41,279 bases of DNA, from NCBI GenBank assembly GCA_040882605.1, contig JBBEAY010000016.1, forward strand, positions 1-41,279. Direction: 5' to 3'. Source of the DNA: JAOUEA01 sp040882605 (GTDB lineage: Bacteria; Actinomycetota; UBA4738; HRBIN12). A program made the translations under genes and the position numbers. Shown here one piece after another: positions 1-8,121 of this stretch. The notes beneath the pieces were generated by a model that had not been told where the DNA came from, made no database searches, and worked only from the letters and a program-made list of their open reading frames with translations. How positions within the stretch are numbered: position 1 is the stretch's first letter; every line of letters starts with the position of its first letter.

Positions 1-770
1 GCGACGTGCTCCAGGGCGACCCGAACGACCCCCCGAGCCTCAATCAGTTCGTGTACGCGACCGGCAGCCCCGTGACCTACACGGATCCGCTGGGGATGAA
101 AGGAATCACTGGAGAGCCTGGCCCGTCGCCAGTGCCTGCGGAGGAGACGGATCCTGAACGCGAAGACTCGTACCCCATCGTCTCTTGTGACTGCGACGGT
201 ACCCAGACGGCGAGCGTCGCCACGTTTGCAATTCCCATAATGCCAAGCGTGGAACTTGTCCACGGCGGTTGGTATGTCGCCGATGCCTCGATTGATACTG
301 AATTTCCGGGCGGATTCATTCTGGGCGCCGCTCCTGATCTTAGGGGAGACGATCGAACGTTCGATTCCCAGGCCAAAGCGAATAGCTTCCGAATCTCTCT
401 CAAGCTGGACTACACCACGGGCGTCGGGAAGCTCAGGGTCAATCCGACTTGCCCGGTTGGAGAGCCATGCGTTTCGGCGAGGCGGTTCGGAGATAACAAC
501 AATGTTGAAATCCGGGTCTGGTCCAATGGAACTGTGGGAATTCAGGTCAGCAGTGCAAACAGCGCCTTCGGTGGTGGACTGATCGGTGACCTGGCGAATC
601 AGACCATTGATGGGATGGTCGTTGTCTCGCCATCAGTGAGCGGGGTTGATTCGTTCGGTGTCGTGAGGGAGAGTTTCCCATCCTTCGAACTCTATCAAGG
701 TACCAAGAGCCAAGCAATCACCATATTTTCCTATTCTGAGGGTTCCCCCTACGGTCTGTTTTTTGGCTGA
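1..770 (+). CDS. Rhs/YD-repeat protein, C-terminal end (5' end outside window)
   Basis: The frame is open from the first base, so this is the end of a longer gene. The first ~30 visible residues match the end of the Rhs-associated core domain (LNQFVYATGSPV, then YTDPLGM). In this family the conserved core forms a shell and the residues after the DPLG motif form a variable tip, often a toxin released at contact. Here the tip is about 220 residues. It starts with a Pro/Glu-rich linker and continues as a beta-rich, Ser/Gly-rich domain with a few cysteines (CDCDG near its start, CPVGEPC in the middle). I recognise no nuclease, deaminase or ADP-ribosyltransferase motif. By eye the tip is less GC-rich than the rest of the window, as expected for an exchanged module. 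A small membrane protein gene starts 34 bases downstream. The Rhs call is firm; toxicity is inference. Confidence 0.85.
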   Translation, partial: DVLQGDPNDPPSLNQFVYATGSPVTYTDPLGMKGITGEPGPSPVPAEETDPEREDSYPIVSCDCDGTQTASVATFAIPIMPSVELVHGGWYVADASIDTEFPGGFILGAAPDLRGDDRTFDSQAKANSFRISLKLDYTTGVGKLRVNPTCPVGEPCVSARRFGDNNNVEIRVWSNGTVGIQVSSANSAFGGGLIGDLANQTIDGMVVVSPSVSGVDSFGVVRESFPSFELYQGTKSQAITIFSYSEGSPYGLFFG

Positions 771-804
771 ACCGGTAGATCTACATGCAACCTCCAGGAC
801 TCCA

Positions 805-1242
805 ATGAGCGCTGCGGGTCGCGGACCGACGTTGGCTGCCGTATCGCGCCGCCTGTTGATTCTGTGGGCGTGGTTCCTCATAGTGATATACGGCGTAGGT
901 CATCTCCTCGTTTCCACACTACCGGGCCCGCTGGACACCAAGTTTCCCACGATACCGGAGTTGGTCTTGCTGGTCGGTTCGATGGTGGCGGCACGCCGAA
1001 TAGGTCATGGAAGTGTACGCCTGGTGATAGGTCTAGCCCTGCTATCGGGAGCCTACCTTGCTTATGCAGTCGTGGCTCGACAGCTGAACATCGCCGGTTC
1101 TGAATTGGGTCAGGGAGGCGGTGGCCAATGGGGGTCCGGGTTCCCCTGGCAACCATATGCGATCTCCGCCGCGCTGATAACCGTCACGCTGCTCGCGTCG
1201 AAAGGCGGAGCCATCACCACGCTGAAGCGAAAGTCCCACTGA
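805..1242 (+). CDS. Small four-helix membrane protein, possible Rhs immunity partner
   Basis: This 145-residue protein has four likely membrane segments: around LLILWAWFLIVIYGVG, PELVLLVGSMVAA, LVIGLALLSGAYLAY and YAISAALITVTLL. A Gly/Gln-rich loop lies between helices 3 and 4, and the C-terminus is basic. I chose the ATG at 805; an in-frame TTG at 763 would overlap the Rhs stop and add 14 polar residues. No family was recognised. It follows the Rhs tip immediately on the same strand, where immunity genes of polymorphic toxins usually sit, so an immunity role is plausible but inferred from position only. It could equally be an unrelated membrane protein. Confidence 0.6.
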   Translation: MSAAGRGPTLAAVSRRLLILWAWFLIVIYGVGHLLVSTLPGPLDTKFPTIPELVLLVGSMVAARRIGHGSVRLVIGLALLSGAYLAYAVVARQLNIAGSELGQGGGGQWGSGFPWQPYAISAALITVTLLASKGGAITTLKRKSH

Positions 1243-1314
1243 AATCAGGGAGCACACCAGCTGAGGCACGTCGCAGCGACTCCTGCCGCCGAGCGTTCAG
1301 ATGAACTCCAAATG

Positions 1315-2015
1315 TCAGGCATCTGGAGTAACCATCTCGAAGCTGTCGAAGATCCCCTGGACTCCGTGGCCGGCATACTCGAAGTAGAGACCGGCACCAT
1401 CGCCTTCTAGGGGGGTTGGATCGACCCCAACCGCAGCCAGCCGGTCGTTGAGAAACAACTCGATCCGAACGACTCCGTTCTGCTGGACGCACTCAAGGCG
1501 CAAGAGGTGTGGAGGCTTGGTCGACGTTGCCTCATCGAGATTCGTACCCTCGCCCATGACTTTCGGACCTTTGGGCGCGATGCGCCCGATGGTCGCCTTC
1601 TGACGCTTCGGATCGAAGAAGCCGGCGTACAGGCTCGACAGGTCATCCGCCCCACGACAGAAGAGGCCGATGTGCGCAGTTCCGGATCCGACGACCCTCG
1701 CTTTCGTCGAGAGCGCGACGTCACCGACAAGAGGAGGGGCGAGGGAACGAGAACACCGGCAACGCGAAATCTTCCTTCTACGACGAGCTGGCCCTGACGA
1801 TAGGCAACGCCCTCTCCACGGTCCCACCCAGTTGACGGATCGGTGAAATCATCGATGACTGATGGCGCAGCCTCACGCGGCGACGGGCTCACGGATGAGG
1901 GAGATGAGCTGGCCGTCGCCGAAGGTGACGAGGGCGGATTGCCCGAGCCTTCGCAGGCGCCAACGCCGATCGCGACGCACAACAGGAGCGCCTCGCGAAC
2001 CCAGTGTCTCCTCAC
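1315..2015 (-). pseudogene. Secreted lipoprotein gene broken by a frameshift
   Basis: The first part, read from the GTG at 2015, has a lipoprotein signal peptide with lipobox VGAC (Cys at residue 21), a long Ser/Pro linker, and the start of a beta-sandwich domain (VIDDFTDPSTGW, then AYRQGQLVV). That frame then turns into low-complexity nonsense. The natural continuation (PPLVGDVALSTKARVV, then HIGLFCRGADD, ending with GIFDSFEMVTPDA) lies in another frame and stops at 1315. The switch is in about 1735-1760, next to a C/T-rich run. Joined, the two parts give a lipoprotein of ~230 residues with a laminin-G/LamG-like or DUF1080-like fold, usually a surface carbohydrate-binding module. It is either a decayed gene or a one-base sequencing error. 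Confidence 0.6.
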
Positions 2016-2222
2016 GGGCGCGATCGTATAAGGGTCGAGACCTCTGACCTGGGAGATCCGATGGCTTTCTAGAGCAGCTGACAGCCGAACTCGGCTTCAA
2101 GCCGCTTGCCGGATCGAACGCGCTCTCTGCAGTACGCCTAGTCTCATTCAGACTACTTTCCGATGTTCAGTCGTTCTCTACGATGCGCGAGTTCCCACCG
2201 GAAACCCGGATCGGAGGCCAAC

Positions 2223-2822
2223 GTGTCACATCGGACGCTTCGAACGATCGATGTCGTACTTATCGTGTGGTTGCTGCTCTGGTGCGCGATCGGGTACGCG
2301 GTCGGTCACACGGTGAACGGGCTGTCGGGGCTGAGCGACGGGGTGATCGGCGCCGGTCAGGGCCTCTCCGACGCGGCGGGGGCGCTCACGGGAATCACCC
2401 ACGTGCCACTGGTGGGTGGGAGCGTCGAGGCGATCGCGGGGCGCATCGATGCGCTCGGCCGGGGCACGGTGAAGAAGGCAGAGGCGAGCAAGGACGTGAT
2501 CTTCAACGTCTCGCTGCTGCTGGGACTGTTGATCGCGCTGGCGCCGTCGGTGCCACCGATCATGGTGTGGCTCGTGATCCGCTCGCCGCTCGCGCGTGAC
2601 CGTCGTCGCATCGGCAAGTCGCTCGACGCGGACGAAGCCGGGCTCGAGGGGTACCTCGCGCTGCGGGCAGCCACTCGCTACTCCTACGCGCGCATCTCGT
2701 CGGTCACGACCGATCCGTGGGGTGACCTTCAGGCTGGGCGGCACTCCGCGCTCGCGGCGATCGAGCTCGGCCGTCTCGGGCTCACGCGGCGGGCTGCGCG
2801 GGCGAGCCTTCCACCGGGGTAA
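2223..2822 (+). CDS. Conserved actinobacterial-type membrane protein, two helices
   Basis: The protein is 199 residues. The GTG at 2223 is chosen because GGAGG lies about 5 bases upstream; an ATG at 2163 would add 20 residues unlike a normal N-terminus. One helix is near the N-terminus (VVLIVWLLLWCAIGYAV). It is followed by a Gly/Ala-rich stretch of about 75 residues, a second helix (VSLLLGLLIALAPSVPPIM), then a basic cytoplasmic tail of about 80 residues. The layout resembles uncharacterised actinobacterial membrane proteins with an external domain between two helices. No catalytic motif is visible and no function is assigned. It converges with menF, leaving 15 bases between the stop codons. 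Confidence 0.7.
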   Translation: MSHRTLRTIDVVLIVWLLLWCAIGYAVGHTVNGLSGLSDGVIGAGQGLSDAAGALTGITHVPLVGGSVEAIAGRIDALGRGTVKKAEASKDVIFNVSLLLGLLIALAPSVPPIMVWLVIRSPLARDRRRIGKSLDADEAGLEGYLALRAATRYSYARISSVTTDPWGDLQAGRHSALAAIELGRLGLTRRAARASLPPG

Positions 2823-2837
2823 CCGCCCTCGCGAAAC

Positions 2838-4067
2838 TCACCCCCAGCGTAGAGAGTCGAGGAAGGCTTTGAACTTGCGCTCGGTCTCGTCGACTTCGCC
2901 CGCCGGATCGGACGCTGCCACGATGCCCGCCCCGGCGTAGAGGGTGGCTCGCTCACCGTCGAGGGCGGCGCACCGAAGCGCGATCGCCCAGTCGCCGTCG
3001 CCGTTGGCGTCGACCCAGCCCACAGGGCCGGCGTACATGCCGCGATCGAACGGTTCCAGCTCGGCGATCTTCGACGCGGCTGCTTCGCGAGGCGTTCCGC
3101 ACACGGCCGGCGTGGGGTGCAGCTCGGCGACGAGGTCAAGAGCGCTCATGCCGGGGTCGCTGAGCGTTCCCTCGAAACGGGTCGCCAAGTGCCAGACGTT
3201 CGCGGTCGGCTCGAGCACGGGCTCGGCATCGAAGGTGAGGTCGTCGCAGAAGGCACCGAGCACGTCGGCGACGGCCTGGACCACGATCTCGTGCTCCTCA
3301 CGGTTCTTCGCCGACGCCGCGAGCGCCTCGGCGTTGGCGGCGTCCTCGTCGGGGTCACCTGCGCGCGGCGCCGTGCCAGCGAGCGGGGTGGATCGCACGC
3401 GGTCGCCTCGTCGGGAGACGAGCAGCTCGGGGCTCGCGCCCACCAACTCGCCGAGCGGGGTCGGCGCCGCGAAGGTGAAGCAATGGGGCTCGACCGCGCG
3501 CAGGCGATGGAGCAGTTTGCGAGCATCGAGGTCGCGCCCGGCATCGACCTTCAGCGTTCGCGCGAGCACGACCTTGTCGAGCCCGCCGCTCGCGATCGAC
3601 GTGACTGCCTCGGCGACCGCGGCGCCGTATTCCTCGGCGGCCGGTTCCTCGGTGAGCTGCATCGGGCGGAAGGCCTCATGCGGCAGGTGGCCGATCACCC
3701 GCTCGGGCATGAACGGCCGCAGCTCGGCGCCGCCGGCGAGGTCAAGCAGCCAGGTTTCCCCGGAGTCGGCGCGCATCACCGCTCGCGCGGGCACCGAGAG
3801 CGACGCGTCGGCTCCGTCGAACGGCAGTGCGCCAACGGCGAGCGGCACGACGTCACCTTCGCGCAGATCGCGCAGCGCTTTCGAGGTCGCATGAGCAAGC
3901 CCTGCGAGGCCTGACTCGGGACCGATGCGCACTCCGCCGTGCACCGACGGCGCCGAGACGCCGATGCCTTCGCGCTCGAAGAAGAAGCCATCGGGGGACG
4001 CGTAGGCCGCCAGCAGGTCGAAGGCCGGCCCGAGCGCTGTCGCGGATGCAGGCCCGCGAGTCACCAC
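2838..4067 (-). CDS. menF: Isochorismate synthase (menaquinone pathway)
   Basis: This enzyme converts chorismate to isochorismate, the first committed step of menaquinone synthesis. The 409-residue length is normal for MenF/EntC/DhbC. Family signatures of chorismate-utilising enzymes are present: KVVLARTLKV, GASPELLVSR, TPLAGTAPR, AKNREEHEIVV, HPTPAVCGTP, the YAGPVGW motif and a C-terminal YAGAGIVAASDP. It starts 7 bases inside the end of the menG-like gene, so the two are translationally coupled. That neighbour argues for menaquinone rather than siderophore synthesis, since no dhb-type genes are nearby. EntC-like function remains possible in principle. Confidence 0.9.
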   Translation of the reverse strand: MVTRGPASATALGPAFDLLAAYASPDGFFFEREGIGVSAPSVHGGVRIGPESGLAGLAHATSKALRDLREGDVVPLAVGALPFDGADASLSVPARAVMRADSGETWLLDLAGGAELRPFMPERVIGHLPHEAFRPMQLTEEPAAEEYGAAVAEAVTSIASGGLDKVVLARTLKVDAGRDLDARKLLHRLRAVEPHCFTFAAPTPLGELVGASPELLVSRRGDRVRSTPLAGTAPRAGDPDEDAANAEALAASAKNREEHEIVVQAVADVLGAFCDDLTFDAEPVLEPTANVWHLATRFEGTLSDPGMSALDLVAELHPTPAVCGTPREAAASKIAELEPFDRGMYAGPVGWVDANGDGDWAIALRCAALDGERATLYAGAGIVAASDPAGEVDETERKFKAFLDSLRWG

Positions 4068-4747
4068 CGGGTGCCCACCAGCAGCTGGGTGAGGCCGCCG
4101 GAGAGCTGGCGACGTTGGGCATCGGGGAAGCCTGCATCCACCAGCATCGAGAGCATCTCAGCGGGTTGCGGCAGGTACGCCATCGACCTCGGCAGGTACG
4201 AATAGGCGGCCTTGTCTGACAACGCCCCGCCGATCATCGGCACGATGCGGTTGAAATACACGCCGTGCCCGGCGCGTAGCACGCGGTTGTCGGGCTCGCT
4301 CGCGTCGAGCAGGGCGATGCGTCCGCCGGGGCGCACGACGCGTCCGAGCTCGGCGAAGAACCCTTCGAGCGAGACCACGTTGCGCAACGCGAACCCGCAC
4401 GTCACCCCGTCGGCCGAGCCGTCGGCGAGCGGCAGCCGAACGATGTCGGCCTCGGCGAGCGGCGAGTCGGTGCGTGCGTTCACGAGCATGCCGTGGCTGA
4501 AGTCGAAGCCGATCGCGCGGTAACCCCGTCGTTGCAGCTCGCGGCAGAGATCGCCGGTGCCGCACGCGAGGTCGGCCACGAGCGAGCGTCCGGGGAGCCG
4601 CAACGACCCGACCGCCGTGCGGCGCCATCCGACATCCATGCCGAACGTCATGACGCGATTCACCAGGTCGTAGCGGGGCGAGATCGTGTCGAAGAGCCGG
4701 CGGACTTCGAGCCGTTTCTCCTCTCCCTCGGGAAGCGGCGCGCTCAC
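4061..4747 (-). CDS. menG: Demethylmenaquinone methyltransferase (UbiE/MenG family)
   Basis: This SAM-dependent enzyme performs the final ring methylation, demethylmenaquinone to menaquinone. It has 228 residues, as expected. Family features: an N-terminal region containing FDTISPRYDLVNRVMTFG, SAM motif I (VADLACGTGDL), the acidic residue ending strand 2 (AIGFDFSHGML), then LRNVVSLEGF and RPGGRIALLD, and a late YFNRIVPMIGGALS segment typical of UbiE. The GTG start overlaps the merR-like stop by four bases (GTGA), and the 3' end overlaps menF by seven, so the three genes form one operon. Confidence 0.92.
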   Translation of the reverse strand: MSAPLPEGEEKRLEVRRLFDTISPRYDLVNRVMTFGMDVGWRRTAVGSLRLPGRSLVADLACGTGDLCRELQRRGYRAIGFDFSHGMLVNARTDSPLAEADIVRLPLADGSADGVTCGFALRNVVSLEGFFAELGRVVRPGGRIALLDASEPDNRVLRAGHGVYFNRIVPMIGGALSDKAAYSYLPRSMAYLPQPAEMLSMLVDAGFPDAQRRQLSGGLTQLLVGTRW

Positions 4748-5493
4748 GTCACGGGTTCCTCGATGTGGTTCTCCGCCGTCTCGAGCAGCACGCGGCGGAA
4801 GTGGTGGGAGACCAACGTCGTCACCGCCGGCAACAGCTCGCGGAACGCCTCGACCATCTGCTCGGCCGCACGTGCGTCGTCGCTCGCGGTGTCACGGATG
4901 GGCTTGCGCACATGCTCATCGAACAGCTCGACCGCTCGCTCGGCGAGGCCCCGCATCGCGGTGTCGGCGTCGCGCGCGAGCGAAAGCAGGTCCGCAAGCG
5001 GGAGCCCGAACTCCAGCAGCCGTAGCGCTGTGCGCACGAGCTCGATGTCGGCCGAGGTGTAGCGATCGGCTCCGTCGATACGCCGTCCGAGCCTGATGCC
5101 CTCACGCTCCACGGCTTGGATCAGCGATGCAGGAACCCCGCTGGCTTCGGAGAACTCATCGAGGCTGAGCGTCTCGCCGGGCTCGTCGCCGAAAGCCGCC
5201 GACCGCTCCCGCGCGTCATCGCCCGCCTCATCGCGAGCGGTGGCCACCGCCGCGGCCAGATCCGCGTCGGCCGCGCCGAGCTCGCCCGACACGACCCGGC
5301 GGATCGCCGCCAGCGTCAACCCCTTGCCCTGCAACGAACGGATCTCGGCGAGACGCTCGGCGTGCTCCGGCCCGTACCAGGCGACCCGGCCTTCCCGTTC
5401 GGGTGCAGGAAGCAGCCCGCGCGACTGGTAGTAGCGCACGGTGTCCACCGAGAGATCGCACGTCGCAGCGAGCTGTTCCACTCGATACCTCAC
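4744..5493 (-). CDS. MerR-family regulator heading the menaquinone operon
   Basis: This 249-residue regulator has a typical MerR winged helix at residues 1-70 (VEQLAATCDLSVDTVRYYQS, then RGLLPAPER). After a linker, a second MerR-like helix-turn-helix starts at about residue 110 (LSLDEFSEASGVPASLIQAV) with its own dimerisation-type helix. The C-terminal ~90 residues are helical, and I see no cysteine cluster for metal binding. Its stop overlaps the menG start (GTGA), so it is cotranscribed with menG and menF. The start codon lies 8 bases after a TAGAGT box, implying leaderless mRNA, and an 18-bp palindrome fills the promoter spacer. Autoregulation is therefore likely. The signal sensed is unknown. 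Confidence 0.85.
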   Translation of the reverse strand: MRYRVEQLAATCDLSVDTVRYYQSRGLLPAPEREGRVAWYGPEHAERLAEIRSLQGKGLTLAAIRRVVSGELGAADADLAAAVATARDEAGDDARERSAAFGDEPGETLSLDEFSEASGVPASLIQAVEREGIRLGRRIDGADRYTSADIELVRTALRLLEFGLPLADLLSLARDADTAMRGLAERAVELFDEHVRKPIRDTASDDARAAEQMVEAFRELLPAVTTLVSHHFRRVLLETAENHIEEPVT

Positions 5494-5501
5494 GACCGAA
5501 C

Positions 5502-5530
5502 ACTCTACGAGTCCGTACTCGTAAGGTCAT
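5502..5530 (-). promoter_or_regulatory. Predicted promoter of the merR-menG-menF operon
   Basis: Read on the minus strand, ATGACC (5530-5525) and TAGAGT (5507-5502) are separated by 17 bases and resemble -35 and -10 boxes. The GTG of the regulator begins 8 bases after TAGAGT, where transcription would start, so the mRNA would be leaderless. No Shine-Dalgarno sequence is present. Confidence 0.5.
5506..5523. promoter_or_regulatory. Palindromic operator, probably for the MerR regulator
   Basis: A perfect inverted repeat, TACGAGT-N4-ACTCGTA, lies almost wholly between the predicted -35 and -10 of the regulator gene, the position MerR-family dimers normally bind. It also lies about 35 bp upstream of the -10 box of the divergent glycosyltransferase gene, so both directions could be controlled. 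The palindrome is seen directly; the binding protein is inferred. Confidence 0.6.
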
Positions 5531-5557
5531 GGGCGGTAGCACCCAACAGCATCGGTC

Positions 5558-5563
5558 TAGGAT
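5558..5563 (+). promoter_or_regulatory. Predicted -10 box of the GT87-like gene
   Basis: TAGGAT lies 8 bases upstream of the ATG at 5572 and there is no Shine-Dalgarno sequence. This spacing fits an actinobacterial leaderless transcript. No convincing -35 box is visible. Confidence 0.45.
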
Positions 5564-5571
5564 GCGGCGCT

Positions 5572-6837
5572 ATGAGTCGACCTGCGCGCGCCGGAATGAG
5601 CCTCGGGCTCGTGCTCATGTGCGTGATCGGCACTATGGCGCTCGGTGCGGCTTCCAAGGGGCCGTGCGCATCTGGCGCGTGGGGGGACCTTCGCCAGTAC
5701 CGCAACCTCTGTTACACCGACGTGGTACCCCTGCTCGACACCGAGCAGCTGAGAGGCTCGCGACTGCCGTTCCTCGACGAGTGTGTCGCCGTCGAAGCCA
5801 GCAACTGCGACGAGTATCCGGTCGTCACGATGTACGTGATGCGCCTGGCCTCGTGGATCTCCGGGGACGACTACGCGCCCTTCTTCTGGGTCAACGCCCT
5901 GCTGCTCACGGGGTTCGCGGCCGCGATCGCGGTCATGCTCTACGTCGCCAACGGCGCGCGCGCCCTCTACTTCGCCCTGGCCCCCACGCTGCTCGTCTAC
6001 GGAACGGTGAACTGGGATCTCGTGGCGGTGGCGTTCGCGACGGCGGGCTTGCTCCTGTTCTTCCGGCGGCGAGATCGCGGGGCCGGAGTGGCGCTCGGCC
6101 TCGGCATCGCGACCAAGCTGTACCCGGCCTTCCTGTTGGTACCGCTCGTCGTGCAACGCGTGCGCGACCGACGGCCCGACGGTGCGATCGTGCTCGGCTG
6201 GACGGCGGTGGGCGCCTGGTTGGTGGTCAACCTTCCCATCGCGGCGATCGCACCCAACGCGTGGCTCACGTTCTTCCGATTCAACGGCGAGCGCGGCGCG
6301 GACTTCGACAGCCTGTGGTACATCGCGTGCCGCCATCTCCACACGTGCCCATCAACTCGGGCGATCAACGGGGCCTCGCTCGTGATCTTCCTCATCTCGA
6401 GTGCAGCCGTGTGGGCGATCAAGACCCGCCGGCATGGCGACTTTCCCCGGTGGACGCTGGGCCTGCCGCTGATCGTGCTGTTCCTGCTCTCTAACAAGGT
6501 CTACTCGCCGCAGTACGGGCTCTGGCTGCTGCCTTGGTTCGCCCTGGCGCTGCCTCGGCTGGTGACGTTCCTCGCTTTCTCGCTCGCCGACATCGCGGTG
6601 TTCGTGACGCGGTTCACCTGGTTCGGACGTCTCGAGGGCGCGCCCGGCGCCTCGCAGGAACTGTTCGAGATCATGGTGCTCGTGCGCGCGGCGGTGCTGG
6701 TGTGGTGTGTGGTGTCGTGGATCCGGCGTGAGCACGAGCCGATCGAGATAGAGCGGCGAACGAGCGCGGCGGCGGCTTCGGCCACGCAACGACAACCTGA
6801 GCCGCCCGAGCCGGCCGGCGAGGTCGTGCCGGCGTGA
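5572..6837 (+). CDS. GT-C mannosyltransferase-like membrane protein (GT87/DUF2029)
   Basis: This 421-residue protein has about ten membrane helices. The short N-terminal helix is followed by an extracytoplasmic loop carrying CYTDVVPLL and, later, CDEYPVVTMYVMRLA, then helices with ALGLGIATKLYPAFLLVPL. This is the layout of the DUF2029/GT87 polyprenyl-phosphate-mannose-dependent transferases that build phosphatidylinositol mannosides, lipomannan and related glycans. It resembles mycobacterial Rv0051, which lies next to ponA1 and a DUF5318 gene; both relatives occur about 5 kb downstream here. The ATG at 5572 is chosen over far longer upstream frames because it directly follows the -10 box. The stop overlaps the next gene (GTGA). 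Donor and acceptor are not known. Confidence 0.75.
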   Translation: MSRPARAGMSLGLVLMCVIGTMALGAASKGPCASGAWGDLRQYRNLCYTDVVPLLDTEQLRGSRLPFLDECVAVEASNCDEYPVVTMYVMRLASWISGDDYAPFFWVNALLLTGFAAAIAVMLYVANGARALYFALAPTLLVYGTVNWDLVAVAFATAGLLLFFRRRDRGAGVALGLGIATKLYPAFLLVPLVVQRVRDRRPDGAIVLGWTAVGAWLVVNLPIAAIAPNAWLTFFRFNGERGADFDSLWYIACRHLHTCPSTRAINGASLVIFLISSAAVWAIKTRRHGDFPRWTLGLPLIVLFLLSNKVYSPQYGLWLLPWFALALPRLVTFLAFSLADIAVFVTRFTWFGRLEGAPGASQELFEIMVLVRAAVLVWCVVSWIRREHEPIEIERRTSAAAASATQRQPEPPEPAGEVVPA

Positions 6838-8006
6838 CCGATCCGCAGCCGGTGCGGTTGCGTGATGGGCTGCGCGACTCGCTGGCGATGTTCCTCGGGG
6901 TGCGCATCGGGTTCTCGCTGCTCGGCCTGTTGGCGGTCGGGCTGGTCGAGCCGCGCGAGTCGCCGCCGGTGGTCGCCGGCTGGCCGATCGAAGCGGCGAG
7001 CTTCGAAGCGGCGACCTTCGAGTGGACCTCGGTGTTCACGGCGGCCGAGCGCCAGGACGCTGCCCGGTTCCTTGCGATCGCGGCCCGGGGCTACGATCCT
7101 GCAGACGGCAGCGCGGCGTTCTTCCCGCTGTATCCGGCTCTGACCAACGCCGCCGACCGGTTGCCCGGCCTCGGCCCCCTCGGGGCGGCGCTGCTCGTCT
7201 CGAACGCTTGTTTCGCAGGCGCGCTCGTCATGCTGCACGGACTCACACGGCTCGAGGGCATGTCGCACGAAGCGGCGCGACTCACCGTGATGGCCGTCGC
7301 GATCTTCCCGACGGCGTTCTTCTACTTGGCCCCGTACAGCGAGGGACCGTTCCTGCTGGCGTCGGTGTCGGCGTTCTGGTTCGCTCGCCGCGACCGTTGG
7401 GGGCTCGCGGCGCTCACAGGCGCGCTCGCGGCGGGCACCCGGAGCGTGGGTGTGCTGCTCACGCTCGCGCTCGCGGTCGAGGCCGTGCACCGTTCCCGCA
7501 ACGACGGGCGCCCGCTCGTGCCGCGCATGGCGGCCGCCATCGCCGTCGCGCTCAGCCCCTTGCTGTACCTGGCGTGGTGGCGCGTGCGGTTCGGCGACGC
7601 CTTCGCGCCGTTCACCGCACAGCGGAGCTGGCAGCGCGAGACACGGCCGCCATGGCAGACGCTATTCGAGGCCGGGAGCGCCGCTTGGCGATACGGGGGC
7701 TATTGGCTCGTCGATGTCGTGGTCGTCGGGGTGGTGCTGATCGCCGTGATCGCGGGGCTGCGGTGGCTCCGCGCGAGCTACTCCATATATGCGCTCGCGA
7801 GTCTGGCGCTGCCGCTCGTCTATGCCTGGCCGACGCGTCCATTGCTGTCGATGCCGCGGTTCGTGGCGGTCATCTTCCCCGCGTTCTGGGTCATGGCTCG
7901 CGCCGTCGAGCGCCGTCGCGTGCCGGAGCCGTTGGTGGTAGCGGCGTTCGCCGGTGGGTACGCGCTGCTCGGCGCCCTGTTCGTGACGTGGTGGGACGTG
8001 TTCTGA
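6834..8006 (+). CDS. PIG-V-like mannosyltransferase family membrane protein
   Basis: This 390-residue polytopic protein resembles bacterial relatives of the PIG-V / GT76 mannosyltransferases. The first loop has an acidic cluster (AAERQDAARFLAIAARGY), then the family-like motif AAFFPLYPAL, then about eight helices including IFPTAFFYLAPYSEGPFL and GALAAGTRSVGVLL. It overlaps the GT87-like gene by four bases and is surely cotranscribed with it, so both probably act in one lipid-linked cell-envelope glycan pathway, using polyprenyl-phosphate mannose outside the membrane. The acceptor cannot be told from sequence. Confidence 0.7.
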   Translation: MTDPQPVRLRDGLRDSLAMFLGVRIGFSLLGLLAVGLVEPRESPPVVAGWPIEAASFEAATFEWTSVFTAAERQDAARFLAIAARGYDPADGSAAFFPLYPALTNAADRLPGLGPLGAALLVSNACFAGALVMLHGLTRLEGMSHEAARLTVMAVAIFPTAFFYLAPYSEGPFLLASVSAFWFARRDRWGLAALTGALAAGTRSVGVLLTLALAVEAVHRSRNDGRPLVPRMAAAIAVALSPLLYLAWWRVRFGDAFAPFTAQRSWQRETRPPWQTLFEAGSAAWRYGGYWLVDVVVVGVVLIAVIAGLRWLRASYSIYALASLALPLVYAWPTRPLLSMPRFVAVIFPAFWVMARAVERRRVPEPLVVAAFAGGYALLGALFVTWWDVF

Positions 8007-8083
8007 CGAGCGACCGCAGCGGCGGCCGTGGCGACGAAGATCGGCTCGGGCGCCGGTTCGCATCGTCGCCCTGCTCGAGCGAC

Positions 8084-8119
8084 TAGGATGTGCGGAGCTC
8101 GGGGGCCATCAGGGAGGAA
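8084..8119 (+). promoter_or_regulatory. -10 box and strong ribosome binding site of the response regulator
   Basis: A TAGGAT box at 8084-8089 is followed about 20 bases later by AGGGAGGA (8111-8118), an almost ideal Shine-Dalgarno sequence three bases before the GTG at 8122. The response regulator therefore has a short leader, unlike the leaderless genes nearby. No clear -35 box is visible. Confidence 0.45.
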
Positions 8120-8121
8120 AC

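Noticed and set aside
2139..2155. TAGTCT-N5-AGACTA inverted repeat before the membrane gene at 2223
   Set aside because: Six base pairs only, no clear promoter context; likely chance.
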